A DNA stretch of 64,000 bases from positions 16,813-80,812 of the forward strand of contig CAZMGV010000018.1 in the NCBI GenBank assembly GCA_964565925.1, in the 5' to 3' direction. The position numbers were made by a program, and so were the translations under genes. The notes beneath the pieces are model-generated. The model worked only from the letters and a program-made list of their open reading frames with translations. It was not told where the DNA came from and searched no databases. Of this stretch, positions 43,083-52,092 are shown one piece after another. This DNA comes from CAZMGV01 sp964565925. GTDB lineage: Bacteria; JAGRBM01; JAHCIT01. Numbering within the stretch: position 1 is the stretch's first letter; each line of letters opens with the position of its first letter.

Positions 43083-45518
43083 TTAGGCGTTCGCCTTCGC
43101 CCGTTTGGCGATGGCCACGGCGAACTTCTTCTCCAGATCGGCCTTGCCGGGCTTGAAGATCCAGATCAGCGCCTGGTGCATGATGATGTCGCCAATGAGC
43201 GAACCGATGATCGTCGTCACCGTCAGGATGCCGAAGTGGACCACCGGAATGAGATCCGAGATGCAGAGGATCGCGAACCCGCCGATCAGGATGGCGGAGG
43301 AGAACATGAACGCCTTGCCGCGCGTGTTCGTCGTGTAGTCGATCGCCTCCTCGTAACTCATGCCGTCCTCCATCGACTGGTTGAAGCCGATGAGGAAATG
43401 GATCGTGTTGTCCACGAGCCCGATGGCGATGGACGGCGACATGCAGGTGGCGAGATCCAGCGGAATCCCCAGCGCCCCCATCACGCCGAGCGTGAACATG
43501 ACCGGCAGGATGTTCGGAATGAAGGCGATAAACGCCCGCGAGAAGCTCTTCAGCACGATCCAGAACTGGATGAACATGACCAGCGCGGAGACCGAGAGCG
43601 AATTGATCTGCGACGTCGTCACCTTGTCGATCATGTTCGACATGAGGCGCACGACACCCGACACCCTGCCGGTGAAATGGGGCTTCAGCTGTTCGTTGAT
43701 ATACAGCTCGGTCCGGCTGATCAGCTCCGTGAGCTGTGTCGACGAGATCGCCTTCACCCGTGAAGTGATCCGGGCGGCCGAGCCGTCGGGCGTAATGAAA
43801 CGCGACAGCAGGGGCTCACGGCGCTTGGCGAGCGGGAGCAGGCGCAGGACGCCGTCCACTTCCTCTTCGCGGGTGGGCAGCATGCGCGGACCGCCGAACA
43901 GCGCGCGCTTGCCTTCCGCCATGACGTCGGAGGGCCCCAGCACGCCGGTGATCTCGTCCTGGCGGTCCAGGAAGTTCGCGATCTTGTCCATGTCCCAGTA
44001 GTCGCGGACGTGGTTCAGCTTGGCGCCCTTGTCGGAGGGCTCGATAAACACCTCGAACGGGATCGTTCCGCCCAGATTCTGCTCGAAGAAGTAGTAGTTC
44101 TTCGTGAACTCCGTGCGGCTCGAGAAGAACTTGATCGGGTTCGTTTCCACGGTGATGTAGGCCGCACCCCAGACCGAGAGACCCAGGAAGGCGAAAGAGG
44201 CGATCACGACCGCCATCGACTGGTCCCGGTTCATCTTCGAGATGGCCTTCAGGACCTTGTCCATCAGGCCGCTTTCGACGCTTTCGCGGACTTCCGCCTT
44301 GGGCGGCGTCGTCAGGTAGAGAAGGATCGGCGTCAGCGTGATGGAGGCGACAAACGACGCCATGATGCTCGCGGCCGTGATGAGTCCGGTCTGGATGACG
44401 GGCAGCACGTTGGCCGTGGCGAGCGACAGGAACCCGACCGCCGTCGTGAGGCTCGAGTAGAAGCACGGACGGATCATGCGGCCCATGGTCACCACGACCG
44501 CTTCCTGCTTGTCCGGGAACTCTTCCAGCGTGTGGTAGTAGTGCGTGATGATGTGAACCGAGAAGTTCACGCCGATCACCAGAATCACGGGTATGACGAC
44601 CGAGTTGGCGATCGTGAGCGGCACGTTGCCCAGCACCTGGCCGGCGATCGGCAGGCCGACCGCCGAACCCAGCTTGTCCACCAGCGACGCCCAGATCGGG
44701 ATATTCGTAAAGGCGAACATTCCGAGCAGCCAGATCGTCGAGACGATCATGCTCAGCGCCGGAATCAGCACGCCCAGCAGGTTCCTGAAGGTGAGGATGA
44801 GCACGATGACCGAGAACAGCAGCACGATCGGCGTCAGGATCGTGAGGTCCTTCACGATCGCCCGGTACAGTTCCGTCGCATAGACCGGCGTTCCGGCCAT
44901 CCGGACCACGCCCGGGGGCGTGCCCGCCTCGTCACGGGCCTTTTCCATCTGTTTCGTCAGCTCCATCCGGTAACTCGGGTCACTGGGCTTGCCCTCGATG
45001 ACGACGTAGACGAACGCCGTCTTCATGTCCGGGGAGATCAGCAGGTTCCGGTAGATGTTGGTGCTCGCCAGCTTCGCCATCGCGTAACGCTTGTCGGCGT
45101 CGGAGAGCGTGGTCGACTTGATGATCGGTTCGCCCATTTTCGGCATGGTGCCCGACAGGTCGATGGAATCGAGGTCCGTCGCGGTGGCGGCCGACAGCGC
45201 GGCGATCACGCCGGGAGTGGCCCTGACGTGGTTGACGAGCTTCTGGATGTATTCGAGCGACTTCTGCCCGAGGGCGTCGTCGTCGGTATGCGAAAAGATG
45301 ATGAATTCGTCCGCGCCGAACTGCTTCTGGAGCGTCTCGTAGGCGACCAGATCCGGATCGCTCTGGAGGAAGAAATATTCCAGTTCCGTGACGATTCTCA
45401 GCTTGTAAACCGACGCCACGATGCAGGCGACGGTGATGGCGATCTGGATCGCCAGAACCCAGGTTCGCTTGCCGAGAAACCAGCGCGACATCTTTTCATA
45501 ACGGTTGTTTTCGGCCAC
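43083..45518 (-). CDS. RND/MMPL-family permease
   Basis: From GTG 45518 (GGAGG 11 bases upstream) the protein has about 811 residues. It shows the duplicated RND plan: helix 1, a large periplasmic loop, a cluster of six helices with a sterol-sensing-like segment (LLFSVIVLILTFRNLLG through VIPVILVIGVNFSVHI), then a second copy of the pattern (SISAL-type helix, loop, cluster ending DIIMHQALIWIF). Closest types are HpnN/MMPL exporters that move hopanoids, lipids or other hydrophobic molecules. No membrane fusion protein or outer-membrane channel is near. Alternative starts are 45557 (GTG) and 45491 (ATG). Confidence 0.88.
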   Translation of the reverse strand: MAENNRYEKMSRWFLGKRTWVLAIQIAITVACIVASVYKLRIVTELEYFFLQSDPDLVAYETLQKQFGADEFIIFSHTDDDALGQKSLEYIQKLVNHVRATPGVIAALSAATATDLDSIDLSGTMPKMGEPIIKSTTLSDADKRYAMAKLASTNIYRNLLISPDMKTAFVYVVIEGKPSDPSYRMELTKQMEKARDEAGTPPGVVRMAGTPVYATELYRAIVKDLTILTPIVLLFSVIVLILTFRNLLGVLIPALSMIVSTIWLLGMFAFTNIPIWASLVDKLGSAVGLPIAGQVLGNVPLTIANSVVIPVILVIGVNFSVHIITHYYHTLEEFPDKQEAVVVTMGRMIRPCFYSSLTTAVGFLSLATANVLPVIQTGLITAASIMASFVASITLTPILLYLTTPPKAEVRESVESGLMDKVLKAISKMNRDQSMAVVIASFAFLGLSVWGAAYITVETNPIKFFSSRTEFTKNYYFFEQNLGGTIPFEVFIEPSDKGAKLNHVRDYWDMDKIANFLDRQDEITGVLGPSDVMAEGKRALFGGPRMLPTREEEVDGVLRLLPLAKRREPLLSRFITPDGSAARITSRVKAISSTQLTELISRTELYINEQLKPHFTGRVSGVVRLMSNMIDKVTTSQINSLSVSALVMFIQFWIVLKSFSRAFIAFIPNILPVMFTLGVMGALGIPLDLATCMSPSIAIGLVDNTIHFLIGFNQSMEDGMSYEEAIDYTTNTRGKAFMFSSAILIGGFAILCISDLIPVVHFGILTVTTIIGSLIGDIIMHQALIWIFKPGKADLEKKFAVAIAKRAKANA

Positions 45519-45565
45519 TGGAGAATGCGCCTCCGCCGGCGCCCCTTCGGGGCACACGGTAACTG

Positions 45566-45579
45566 CCTGACAAGTCAGG
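45566..45579. promoter_or_regulatory. Inverted repeat near the RND start
   Basis: CCTGAC-AA-GTCAGG is a 14-base near-perfect palindrome 47 bases upstream of the RND permease GTG. A second hairpin, CTGTG/CACAG, lies at 45585-45599. It shares the TGAC...GTCA half-sites with the palindrome at 45738-45751, so both could bind one regulator of the divergent genes. Confidence 0.35.
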
Positions 45580-45737
45580 GACTTCTGTGTTTTTCACAGC
45601 CCGCGCGGGAAGGCAACTGGATTGCAACTGTTCACCTGCATGAACCCTGTTTAATGTGAGGATTCCGGTAACGCTCCCGCGTCACGGTCGTTCTCACCCC
45701 CTTGCCCTCCCTCTCACAAACCCATAGGTTTGCCCCC

Positions 45738-45751
45738 TGACTCGCGAGTCA
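45738..45751. promoter_or_regulatory. Perfect palindrome upstream of the dehydrogenase
   Basis: TGACTCGCGAGTCA is a 14-base perfect palindrome ending 35 bases before the ATG of the SDR gene. Size and symmetry are typical of TetR-family operators, many of which control acyl-CoA metabolism. Confidence 0.45.
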
Positions 45752-45786
45752 ACGGCTGGCGGGCCAATCAAAAGGGAGAGAACTCA

Positions 45787-46668
45787 ATGAATCTGCTCAA
45801 AGGAAAAACCGTGGCGGTCACCGGCGCGGGCGGCGGTATCGGACGCGCGCATGCGATGCTGTTTGCGAAGGAAGGCGCCCAGGTGGTCGTGAACGACCTC
45901 GGCGGCTCGCGCGACGGCACGGGCGCCGGCCACACGATGGCCGAGAAGGTCTGCGAAGAGATACGGGCCCTGGGCGGCCAGGCGGTCGCCAACTACGGAA
46001 ACGTGGCCACGGCCGACGGCGCCAACTCGATCGTGGAAACCGCCGTCAAGGCGTTCGGCAAGCTGGACGTGATGGTCTGCAACGCGGGAATTCTCCGCGA
46101 CAAGTCGTTCAAGAACATGAACGACGAGCTGTGGAATCCGGTCATGGCGGTGCATCTGACGGGCACCTACTACTGCGCGAAAGCCGCCTGGACGCACTTC
46201 CTCGAGAAGAACATCAAGGGACGGCTGATTTTCACCAGCTCGACCTCCGGCCTGTTCGGCAACTTCGGCCAGACCAACTACGGCGCGGCGAAGGCCGGTA
46301 TCTGGGGCTTTATGAACTGCCTGTGGCGCGAGGGCGAGAAGGCCGGCATCACGGTCAACGCGATCTGCCCGGTGGCGCTCACCCGCCTCACGGAAGACCT
46401 GGCCGGTTTCAAGGGCGACAACGCCCCGATGGCCGACCTGAAGCCGGAGCACATCTCCCCGGTGGTCGTGTGGCTGGGCTCCGACGCCGCGGCGAACGTC
46501 ACCGGCCGCACCTTCCTCGTGAAGGGCGCCGAAGTGGAACTGCTCACGCTGATCCGGGAACCCGGCGCCGTAAACGCGTCGAAGGACCCGTGGGACCCGA
46601 CGAACCTGGGCCTCAAGCTCCAGGAAGCGGTAAAGCAGAGCAAGTTCAAGGCGAGCTGGTCGTCCTGA
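45787..46668 (+). CDS. Short-chain dehydrogenase, MFE-2-like
   Basis: This 293-residue NAD(P)-dependent oxidoreductase has the Rossmann motif VTGAGGGIGRAHA, VVVNDLGGSRDG, CNAG, and the active-site YGAAK with an upstream Ser in TSSTSG. VVVNDLGG is characteristic of the (3R)-hydroxyacyl-CoA dehydrogenase half of peroxisomal multifunctional enzyme 2 and of bacterial relatives used in beta-oxidation or steroid breakdown. The ATG follows GGGAGAG. A palindrome and a terminator frame the gene, so it is probably a single-gene transcript. Confidence 0.9.
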   Translation: MNLLKGKTVAVTGAGGGIGRAHAMLFAKEGAQVVVNDLGGSRDGTGAGHTMAEKVCEEIRALGGQAVANYGNVATADGANSIVETAVKAFGKLDVMVCNAGILRDKSFKNMNDELWNPVMAVHLTGTYYCAKAAWTHFLEKNIKGRLIFTSSTSGLFGNFGQTNYGAAKAGIWGFMNCLWREGEKAGITVNAICPVALTRLTEDLAGFKGDNAPMADLKPEHISPVVVWLGSDAAANVTGRTFLVKGAEVELLTLIREPGAVNASKDPWDPTNLGLKLQEAVKQSKFKASWSS

Positions 46669-46705
46669 ACGCCTGAAGGCCTGCACCTGCAGGCAGGCAT
46701 CAGAC

Positions 46706-46736
46706 AAAGGGGCGGCCTCGTGCCGCCCCTTTCTGT
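46706..46736 (+). terminator. Intrinsic terminator after the dehydrogenase
   Basis: AAAGGGGCGGC (46706-46716) pairs with GCCGCCCCTTT (46722-46732) over a 5-base loop, with Ts continuing. It separates the SDR gene from the copper ATPase. Confidence 0.85.
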
Positions 46737-46789
46737 TTCCGCCCTATATTTGAAGGAACGGCTATACTCGCCGAGCGGGTGCCGCTTCC

Positions 46790-49156
46790 ATGACGCAATC
46801 CGAAAACAGCCACATCGACCCCGTCTGCCACATGACGGTGACGCCTGAGACCGCTGCCGGAAAGTCGGACTATAACAGCACCACGTATTACTTCTGCAGC
46901 ACCCACTGCGTGAAGAAGTTCGAGGCGGACCCCTCGAAATACGTGAAAGCTCCTGAACCGGCTGGCGGCGAACACTCCTGCTGTTCCGGGCACGACCATC
47001 ACCACCACGTGGGCAGTCCGGCGGCCGTCACGCCCGGCCCCGCAGGCGCGAAATACACCTGCCCCATGCATCCGGAAATCGTGCAGGTGGGCCCCGGCAC
47101 CTGCCCCAAATGCGGCATGGCAATGGAGCCGATGACGATTTCGGCGGAGCCCGAAGAGAACCGTGAACTGAACGACATGACGAGACGGTTCTGGACCGGT
47201 CTCGCGTTGACAGTTCCGGTGTTCGCGCTCGCCATGGGCGAGATGATCCCGGCGGTCGCCGACGCCGTGGACCCGAAGTTCGCCCGCTGGATCCAGTTCG
47301 CGCTCTCCACACCGGTGGTCCTGTGGGCCGGCTGGCCGTTCTTCCAGCGCATGGCGCTGAGCCTGCGCACCGGTCACCTCAACATGTTCACCCTGATCGG
47401 GATCGGCACCGGCGCCGCCTACGGATTCAGTACGGTTGCCGTGCTGGCGCCGGGGCTGTTCCCCGTGGCGTTCAAGGGCCACGGCGGCGAAGTGGCCGTC
47501 TATTTCGAGGCCGCCGCCGTGATCACGGTGCTTGTGCTGCTCGGCCAGGTGCTGGAACTCCGCGCCCGGGACCGCACGGCCGGGGCGATCCGGGCACTGC
47601 TGGGACTGGCCCCCAAAACCGCACGGATCGTCCGGCCAGACGGCAGCGAAACCGACATCGATCTCGCGCAGGTCCATCCGGGCGATACGCTCCGCGTGCG
47701 GCCAGGCGAAAAGATCCCGGTGGACGGCCGGGTGACGGAGGGCCGCAGTTCGGTTGATGAATCGCTGCTGTCGGGCGAACCGATCCCGGTGGAGAAAAAT
47801 ACGGGCGATCCGTTGACGGGCGGAACGGTGAACGGCAACGGGTCGTTCCTGATGCGGGCCGAGAAGGTCGGCGCGGACACCGTGCTCTCGCGGATCGTAC
47901 AGCTGGTCGGCGAGGCGCAGCGCAGCCGCGCCCCGATCCAGAAGCTGGCCGACCGGGTCGCAGAGTTCTTTGTACCGGCCGTACTCGGCGCGGCCGTCCT
48001 TACGTTTATTGCCTGGGCGGTGTGGGGGCCTGAACCGGCGCTTGCCTACGCGCTGGTGAACGCCGTGGCGGTGCTGATTATCGCCTGCCCCTGCGCGCTG
48101 GGGCTTGCCACCCCCATGTCGGTGATGGTCGGTGTGGGCCGGGGCGCCGCCGCCGGGGTGCTGATCCGCAGCGCCGACGCGCTCGAAATTCTCGCAAAGG
48201 TCGACACGCTGGTCGTGGACAAGACCGGTACCCTCACCGAGGGAAAACCGAAACTGGTGTCGCTGGTCCCGCTCGGGCCCTGGCGGGAGAGCCTGATCCT
48301 GCAGGTGGCCGCCGGGCTCGAACAGGGGAGCGAGCACCCGCTCGCGGCGGCGATACTTCTCGCTGCGAAAGAGAAGGGTCTCTCGCCTGTTTCGGTGGAA
48401 GACTTCAAAGCGATACCCGGTCAGGGAATCACCGCCGGCATGAGCGGACAGACCGTGGCTTTTGGCAACCTGAAACTGATGGAGACGATCAAGGCCGATA
48501 CGGCAACGGCCGCACCCAAGGCCGAGGAGCTCCGGCTGAAAGGCCAGACGGTGATGTTCCTCGCGTCGGGCACCAGAGTAATGGCGCTCGTCGGCGTGGC
48601 CGATCCGGTGAAAGAGTCCACACCCGAGGCGCTGCGTCTGCTTCGCGCCGAGGGCGTCCGCATCGTGATGCTCACGGGCGACAACCGGACGACCGCCGCC
48701 GCCGTCGCAAAAGACCTGGGGATCGACGAGATCGAGGCCGAAGTCAGCCCCGACCAGAAGAACAGCGTCGTGAAGCGGCTCCAGTCTGAAGGGCGGATTG
48801 TCGCCATGGCCGGCGACGGCGTGAACGACGCCCCCGCGCTGGCGCAGGCACAGGTCGGTATCGCCATGGGCGGCGGCACCGACGTGGCGATGGAGAGCGC
48901 CGGAGTGACACTGCTCAAGGGCGATCTGCGCGGAATTGTCCGGGCACGGCGGCTCAGCCGGGCGACCGTCGGCAATATCCGGCAGAACCTGTTTTTCGCC
49001 TTCGTCTACAACACGCTCGGCGTGCCGGTGGCGGCGGGAGTCCTCTATCCGTTTACCGGCGTCCTGCTCAGCCCGATGATCGCGGCGGCCGCCATGAGCC
49101 TGAGCTCGGTGTCGGTCATCACGAACGCGCTGAGGCTGAGGCGAGTCAGCCTGTAG
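46790..49156 (+). CDS. Copper-exporting P1B-type ATPase
   Basis: This is a 788-residue inner-membrane cation pump. It has an unusual N-terminus for a CopA: a YHS domain (DPVCHMTV, about 8-45), a His run HDHHHH, then a heavy-metal-binding domain (YTCPMHPEIVQ and PGTCPKCGMAM, about 85-110) instead of the usual HMA fold. The core has the GES-type actuator LLSGEP, the C433-P-C435 metal site in helix 6, the phosphorylated D477 in DKTGT, an HP motif in SEHPLA, and AGDGVNDAPAL. CPC and the later membrane motifs favour monovalent copper or silver. No regulator is adjacent. Confidence 0.94.
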   Translation: MTQSENSHIDPVCHMTVTPETAAGKSDYNSTTYYFCSTHCVKKFEADPSKYVKAPEPAGGEHSCCSGHDHHHHVGSPAAVTPGPAGAKYTCPMHPEIVQVGPGTCPKCGMAMEPMTISAEPEENRELNDMTRRFWTGLALTVPVFALAMGEMIPAVADAVDPKFARWIQFALSTPVVLWAGWPFFQRMALSLRTGHLNMFTLIGIGTGAAYGFSTVAVLAPGLFPVAFKGHGGEVAVYFEAAAVITVLVLLGQVLELRARDRTAGAIRALLGLAPKTARIVRPDGSETDIDLAQVHPGDTLRVRPGEKIPVDGRVTEGRSSVDESLLSGEPIPVEKNTGDPLTGGTVNGNGSFLMRAEKVGADTVLSRIVQLVGEAQRSRAPIQKLADRVAEFFVPAVLGAAVLTFIAWAVWGPEPALAYALVNAVAVLIIACPCALGLATPMSVMVGVGRGAAAGVLIRSADALEILAKVDTLVVDKTGTLTEGKPKLVSLVPLGPWRESLILQVAAGLEQGSEHPLAAAILLAAKEKGLSPVSVEDFKAIPGQGITAGMSGQTVAFGNLKLMETIKADTATAAPKAEELRLKGQTVMFLASGTRVMALVGVADPVKESTPEALRLLRAEGVRIVMLTGDNRTTAAAVAKDLGIDEIEAEVSPDQKNSVVKRLQSEGRIVAMAGDGVNDAPALAQAQVGIAMGGGTDVAMESAGVTLLKGDLRGIVRARRLSRATVGNIRQNLFFAFVYNTLGVPVAAGVLYPFTGVLLSPMIAAAAMSLSSVSVITNALRLRRVSL

Positions 49157-49161
49157 CAAGA

Positions 49162-49274
49162 GCCGCGAGGGGGAGGGGTTCCCGAAGCCTACCCCTTATT
49201 GCCTGGATTGCATCGAGTCAGTCCTGCCGACGCAGGTTCGGGGTACGGCTTCGGGAACCCCTCCCCCTCGCGGC
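49162..49274. repeat. Long hairpin element, family 2 copy C
   Basis: Arms 49162-49195 and 49240-49274 are complementary along 34 bases apart from one extra C. The left arm begins GCCGCGAGGGGGAGGGGTTC. The loop between 49196 and 49239 has a small hairpin CCTGC-cgac-GCAGG. Over 105 bases the element is the reverse complement of copy D (52093-52201) with only one difference. The left arm is close to the stop of the copper ATPase. Confidence 0.9.
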
Positions 49275-49327
49275 CAGATGCTCGACCTGAGCTTGTTCCC
49301 TTTTCCCGCCGCAACTATGACGGACCG

Positions 49328-50584
49328 GTGAAGCCCTTTCGCCCCATCCTCGCCGTCCTCATCATCCCGGTGCTGTTTGCCGCCTGTGCGGCGAAGACCC
49401 TACCGGCTCCCAAAGCGGAGACACCGGTAGTTCCGCCGCCTGCCGCCATTGCCACCGAGGAACCGGCGGTTCCGGTCCCGGTGACCGTGGTCCCGCTGGC
49501 GCCCGCCCCGCCGCCGCCCTCAATTCCAGCCAAACCCGTCAAGACCGGAAAGGTGACCATCGCCGCCGCCGGGGACGTGACCCTTGGCAACCATTTCAAG
49601 GATTTCGACCCCGAGCTGCGCAACAAGCGCGGCTACACCGACGCGCAGGTGAACGACTACCCGTTCCTGCACGTGCGGGAGATCTTCAAGCGGGCGGACC
49701 TGACGGTCGTCAACTACGAAGGCACCTTCACGAAGGCGCAGGTGAAGACCGAGAAGAACTTCAACTTCAAGGCCGATCCGTGGGAAGTCGCCAAGCTGAA
49801 GGCGGGCGGCGTCACCGGCGTCTCGACCGCCAATAACCACGCCTACGACTTCGGGCCGGACGGGATCCGCGACACGATCTCCACCCTTGAGAAAGCCGGC
49901 ATTCCGCACTTCGGCACCGGCGAAAACCTGGCCGAGGCCAGAAAACCGGGGGTGTTCCAGGCGAACGGGCTGGGCGTCTGTTTCCTCGGTTATCTGTATC
50001 TGGGCGACCACAGCATCGAACCGAACGTCCTTTGGGCGACCGATTCCAAACCCGGCATGGCGGGGGTCGGTCTGGTCGACGACAACCTGACGAAAATGCG
50101 CGCGATGCTCTCCGAAGATCTGAAGGGGCTGGCTGCCCGTCCCGACTGCGACGTGAGAGTTGTGTTTTTTCACTGGGGACGCGAAGGCACCCACGAGCTG
50201 ATGCCCTACCAGCGGGAACTGGCGCAGCTCGCCGCCGGCGAAGGGGCCGATTTCGTTCTCGGGTCCCACCCCCATGTCCTTCAGGGGCTCGAATCGCTCA
50301 GGGGCCCCGCCGGCGACGTGCCGGTCATTTATTCCATGGGGAACTTCGTCTTTGCCGGGAACTGGAACCCCCGGAACAAGGATTCGGTCGTCATGCTGGC
50401 GACGGTCGAACTGCTGCCGGACGGCACCCGGAAACGGTCGCTCGAACCGGTCCCGGTCTACGTGGACAGTTTTCCCGAAAACCCCTTCCAGCCCCGCCCC
50501 CAGCCCCCCGACAAGGCCCTGATTGTTAAGGAAAAACTGGCCTGCTGGGCCCGGGAAACCGGCATCGAAAAGTGCGGGGAATGA
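49328..50584 (+). CDS. CapA-family lipoprotein (metallophosphoesterase-like)
   Basis: About 418 residues from GTG 49328; no ATG is suitable in this frame. A signal peptide ends LFAAC-AAKT, followed by a Pro/Ala/Val linker of about 60 residues. The CapA domain has TIAAAGDVTLG, the VNYEGTF metal site, STANNHAYDFG, FFHWGRE and LGSHPHVLQG, the standard metal ligands of this calcineurin-like fold. Relatives take part in poly-gamma-glutamate capsule handling, but many lone copies have unknown function. No capB, C or D genes are nearby. The protein probably sits on the periplasmic side of a membrane. Confidence 0.87.
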   Translation: MKPFRPILAVLIIPVLFAACAAKTLPAPKAETPVVPPPAAIATEEPAVPVPVTVVPLAPAPPPPSIPAKPVKTGKVTIAAAGDVTLGNHFKDFDPELRNKRGYTDAQVNDYPFLHVREIFKRADLTVVNYEGTFTKAQVKTEKNFNFKADPWEVAKLKAGGVTGVSTANNHAYDFGPDGIRDTISTLEKAGIPHFGTGENLAEARKPGVFQANGLGVCFLGYLYLGDHSIEPNVLWATDSKPGMAGVGLVDDNLTKMRAMLSEDLKGLAARPDCDVRVVFFHWGREGTHELMPYQRELAQLAAGEGADFVLGSHPHVLQGLESLRGPAGDVPVIYSMGNFVFAGNWNPRNKDSVVMLATVELLPDGTRKRSLEPVPVYVDSFPENPFQPRPQPPDKALIVKEKLACWARETGIEKCGE

Positions 50585-50591
50585 ACCCGGC

Positions 50592-50619
50592 TTGCCTGTA
50601 GTTATCATCAGATGATAAT
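50592..50619 (+). promoter_or_regulatory. Promoter and palindromic operator of the toxin-antitoxin pair
   Basis: TTGCCT (50592-50597) and GATAAT (50614-50619), 16 bases apart, form a good sigma-70 promoter. A perfect palindrome TTATCATC-A-GATGATAA (50602-50618) overlaps the spacer and -10. The predicted transcript start falls at or just before the ATG at 50627, so the message may be leaderless. This is the layout expected for autoregulation by the antitoxin. Confidence 0.65.
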
Positions 50620-50626
50620 ATGAACT

Positions 50627-50995
50627 ATGGCTGACGATCCCGGCCTTGAGGCGCTGCTGAACCTGAACGGCGAGTCGTTCAAATTCGAAGGCGGGTTCAC
50701 GATCGAGATTGTCGCGTGGAGAGCGCTCCCGAGTGCGGGTATTCCGCACGGGGTCCGGTACAGCCTGACGCTTCACGACCGGTATGGCACCCGCCTGATG
50801 GGCTACGACAATGCCCACGCGGTAAAACCGCCTAAAGGGGCGGCGAAAATAACCGGCAAGCGCTGGCCCTATGACCACCGCCACCGGACGGGCTCCGACC
50901 GGGGAGTCCCCTACGAATACCGGGATGCGGCTCAGCTGCTGGAAGATTTTTTCAACGATGTGGAACGGACGATCAGGAAACTGAGGGCAACATGA
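50627..50995 (+). CDS. TumE-family toxin (DUF6516)
   Basis: This 122-residue protein fits the TumE/DUF6516 toxin pattern: a beta-rich N-terminus with IEIVAWR, HGVRYSLTLHDRYGTRLMGYDNAH, the YDHRHRTG segment with conserved His, and a C-terminal helix LLEDFFNDVERTIRKL. The group is thought to be a nuclease-like toxin paired with an HTH antitoxin. The message may be leaderless (see the promoter entry). The stop overlaps the antitoxin start as ATGA. Confidence 0.8.
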   Translation: MADDPGLEALLNLNGESFKFEGGFTIEIVAWRALPSAGIPHGVRYSLTLHDRYGTRLMGYDNAHAVKPPKGAAKITGKRWPYDHRHRTGSDRGVPYEYRDAAQLLEDFFNDVERTIRKLRAT

Positions 50996-51348
50996 AGATA
51001 ATGAATATAGGAATCATGCCGTTCGACCAGTACCGGAAGCGGGCCGCCGCTATCGCCCGGGGGACCTATAAATCCAAACCCGGCGAGCCCAAAATCTGGT
51101 TCGAGTCCATCCGTTCGCTCGCCGAAGTCCTGAGCGACGAAAACCGGGCACTGCTTGGCGTCATCCGGGATACCCGGCCCGATTCACTGGCCGATCTGGC
51201 CGCCCGCACGGGCCGGAAAACCAGCAACCTGTCCAGAACGCTCAAGACGCTCTCGCGCTACGGCATCGTCGAACTCGAACGGCATGACCGGCAGGTGCGC
51301 CCCATCGTCAAAGCCGACCGGTTCCGGATCGTCACCGAGGCGGCGTAA
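50992..51348 (+). CDS. HTH antitoxin of the TumE pair (HVO_A0114-like)
   Basis: This protein has 118 residues. The C-terminal half is a winged helix-turn-helix: LADLAARTGRKTSNLSRTLK is the recognition region, followed by the wing YGIVELERHDRQVRPIV. The N-terminal half has WFESIRSLAEVLSDENRALL, as in HVO_A0114-type transcription factors that accompany DUF6516 toxins. It should neutralise the toxin and repress the promoter at 50592-50619. The toxin-first gene order is the usual one for this family. Confidence 0.82.
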   Translation: MKIMNIGIMPFDQYRKRAAAIARGTYKSKPGEPKIWFESIRSLAEVLSDENRALLGVIRDTRPDSLADLAARTGRKTSNLSRTLKTLSRYGIVELERHDRQVRPIVKADRFRIVTEAA

Positions 51349-51483
51349 ATCAGGTCAAAACCGTGGAAATTAAAGGCGATTCTCAGCCCGCCGGGAGTCC
51401 CTGATAGACCCTGATCCTGTCCTCTTGCCAAGACCCCGGACAGGCGGTAAACCCACGCGACCATTGGGAGGAGAAGTCCGGCG

Positions 51484-52014
51484 ATGGCCCACTTCATCAC
51501 CACAAAATGTACCGGCTGCACCATGTGCATCCGCGTGTGCCCCACGGGCGCCATTACGGGCGACAAGCGCGATATTCACCTGATCGCCCCCGAGCTGTGC
51601 ATCGACTGCTCGACCTGCGGCATTTACTGCCCCTACGACGCCATCGAAGACGGCATGGGAACCATCGTCCCCAAGATCAAGCCCAAGGACATCCCGAAAG
51701 CCTACGTCGTGGACGAGCTGTGCTCGGGCTGTGTGTTCTGCGTGGACGCCTGCCCGTTCGACTGCATCACGATGGTGGACAAGAAGATCCCCGGCGAAGC
51801 CGGCAACTTCCAGATCGCCTGGGTCGACCAGAAAAAATGCGTATCCTGCAAGCTGTGCGCGCAGGTCTGCATCAAGGACGCGATCCGCGTGGAGCGCCCG
51901 ACGATCTTCCAGAACGAGAGCTACCTCGGTCACCAGCGCCCGGAAGAGCATGTCATCTCCATCAAGAAGCTGATGAACGTGCCGAACTCGGAAGAGATCA
52001 AGCCCTACGCCTGA
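51484..52014 (+). CDS. Ferredoxin with four [4Fe-4S] motifs
   Basis: This 176-residue cytoplasmic electron carrier has four CxxCxxC motifs: CTGCTMCIRVCP, CIDCSTCGIYCP, CSGCVFCVDACP and CVSCKLCAQVC. The last lacks the usual Pro after its final Cys. The arrangement of two bis-cluster modules is seen in polyferredoxin-like subunits. GGGAGGAG precedes the ATG by about 9 bases. No oxidoreductase is adjacent, so its electron partner is unknown. A terminator follows. Confidence 0.9.
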   Translation: MAHFITTKCTGCTMCIRVCPTGAITGDKRDIHLIAPELCIDCSTCGIYCPYDAIEDGMGTIVPKIKPKDIPKAYVVDELCSGCVFCVDACPFDCITMVDKKIPGEAGNFQIAWVDQKKCVSCKLCAQVCIKDAIRVERPTIFQNESYLGHQRPEEHVISIKKLMNVPNSEEIKPYA

Positions 52015-52038
52015 TCCGCTCCTTGTTCCTGTGAAAAA

Positions 52039-52064
52039 CGCCCGCCGGAACGCGGGCGCTTTTC
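52039..52064 (+). terminator. Intrinsic terminator after the ferredoxin
   Basis: CGCCCGC (52039-52045) pairs with GCGGGCG (52052-52058) over a 6-base loop, followed by CTTTTC. Confidence 0.7.
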
Positions 52065-52092
52065 TTTGGAAGAGGCTGACTGGTTGCAATGA

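Noticed and set aside
46700..49159. An 819-codon open frame antisense to the copper ATPase
   Set aside because: It mirrors the sense gene in a GC-rich region, is full of His/Arg/Gly/Asp-rich low-complexity sequence and shows no domain.
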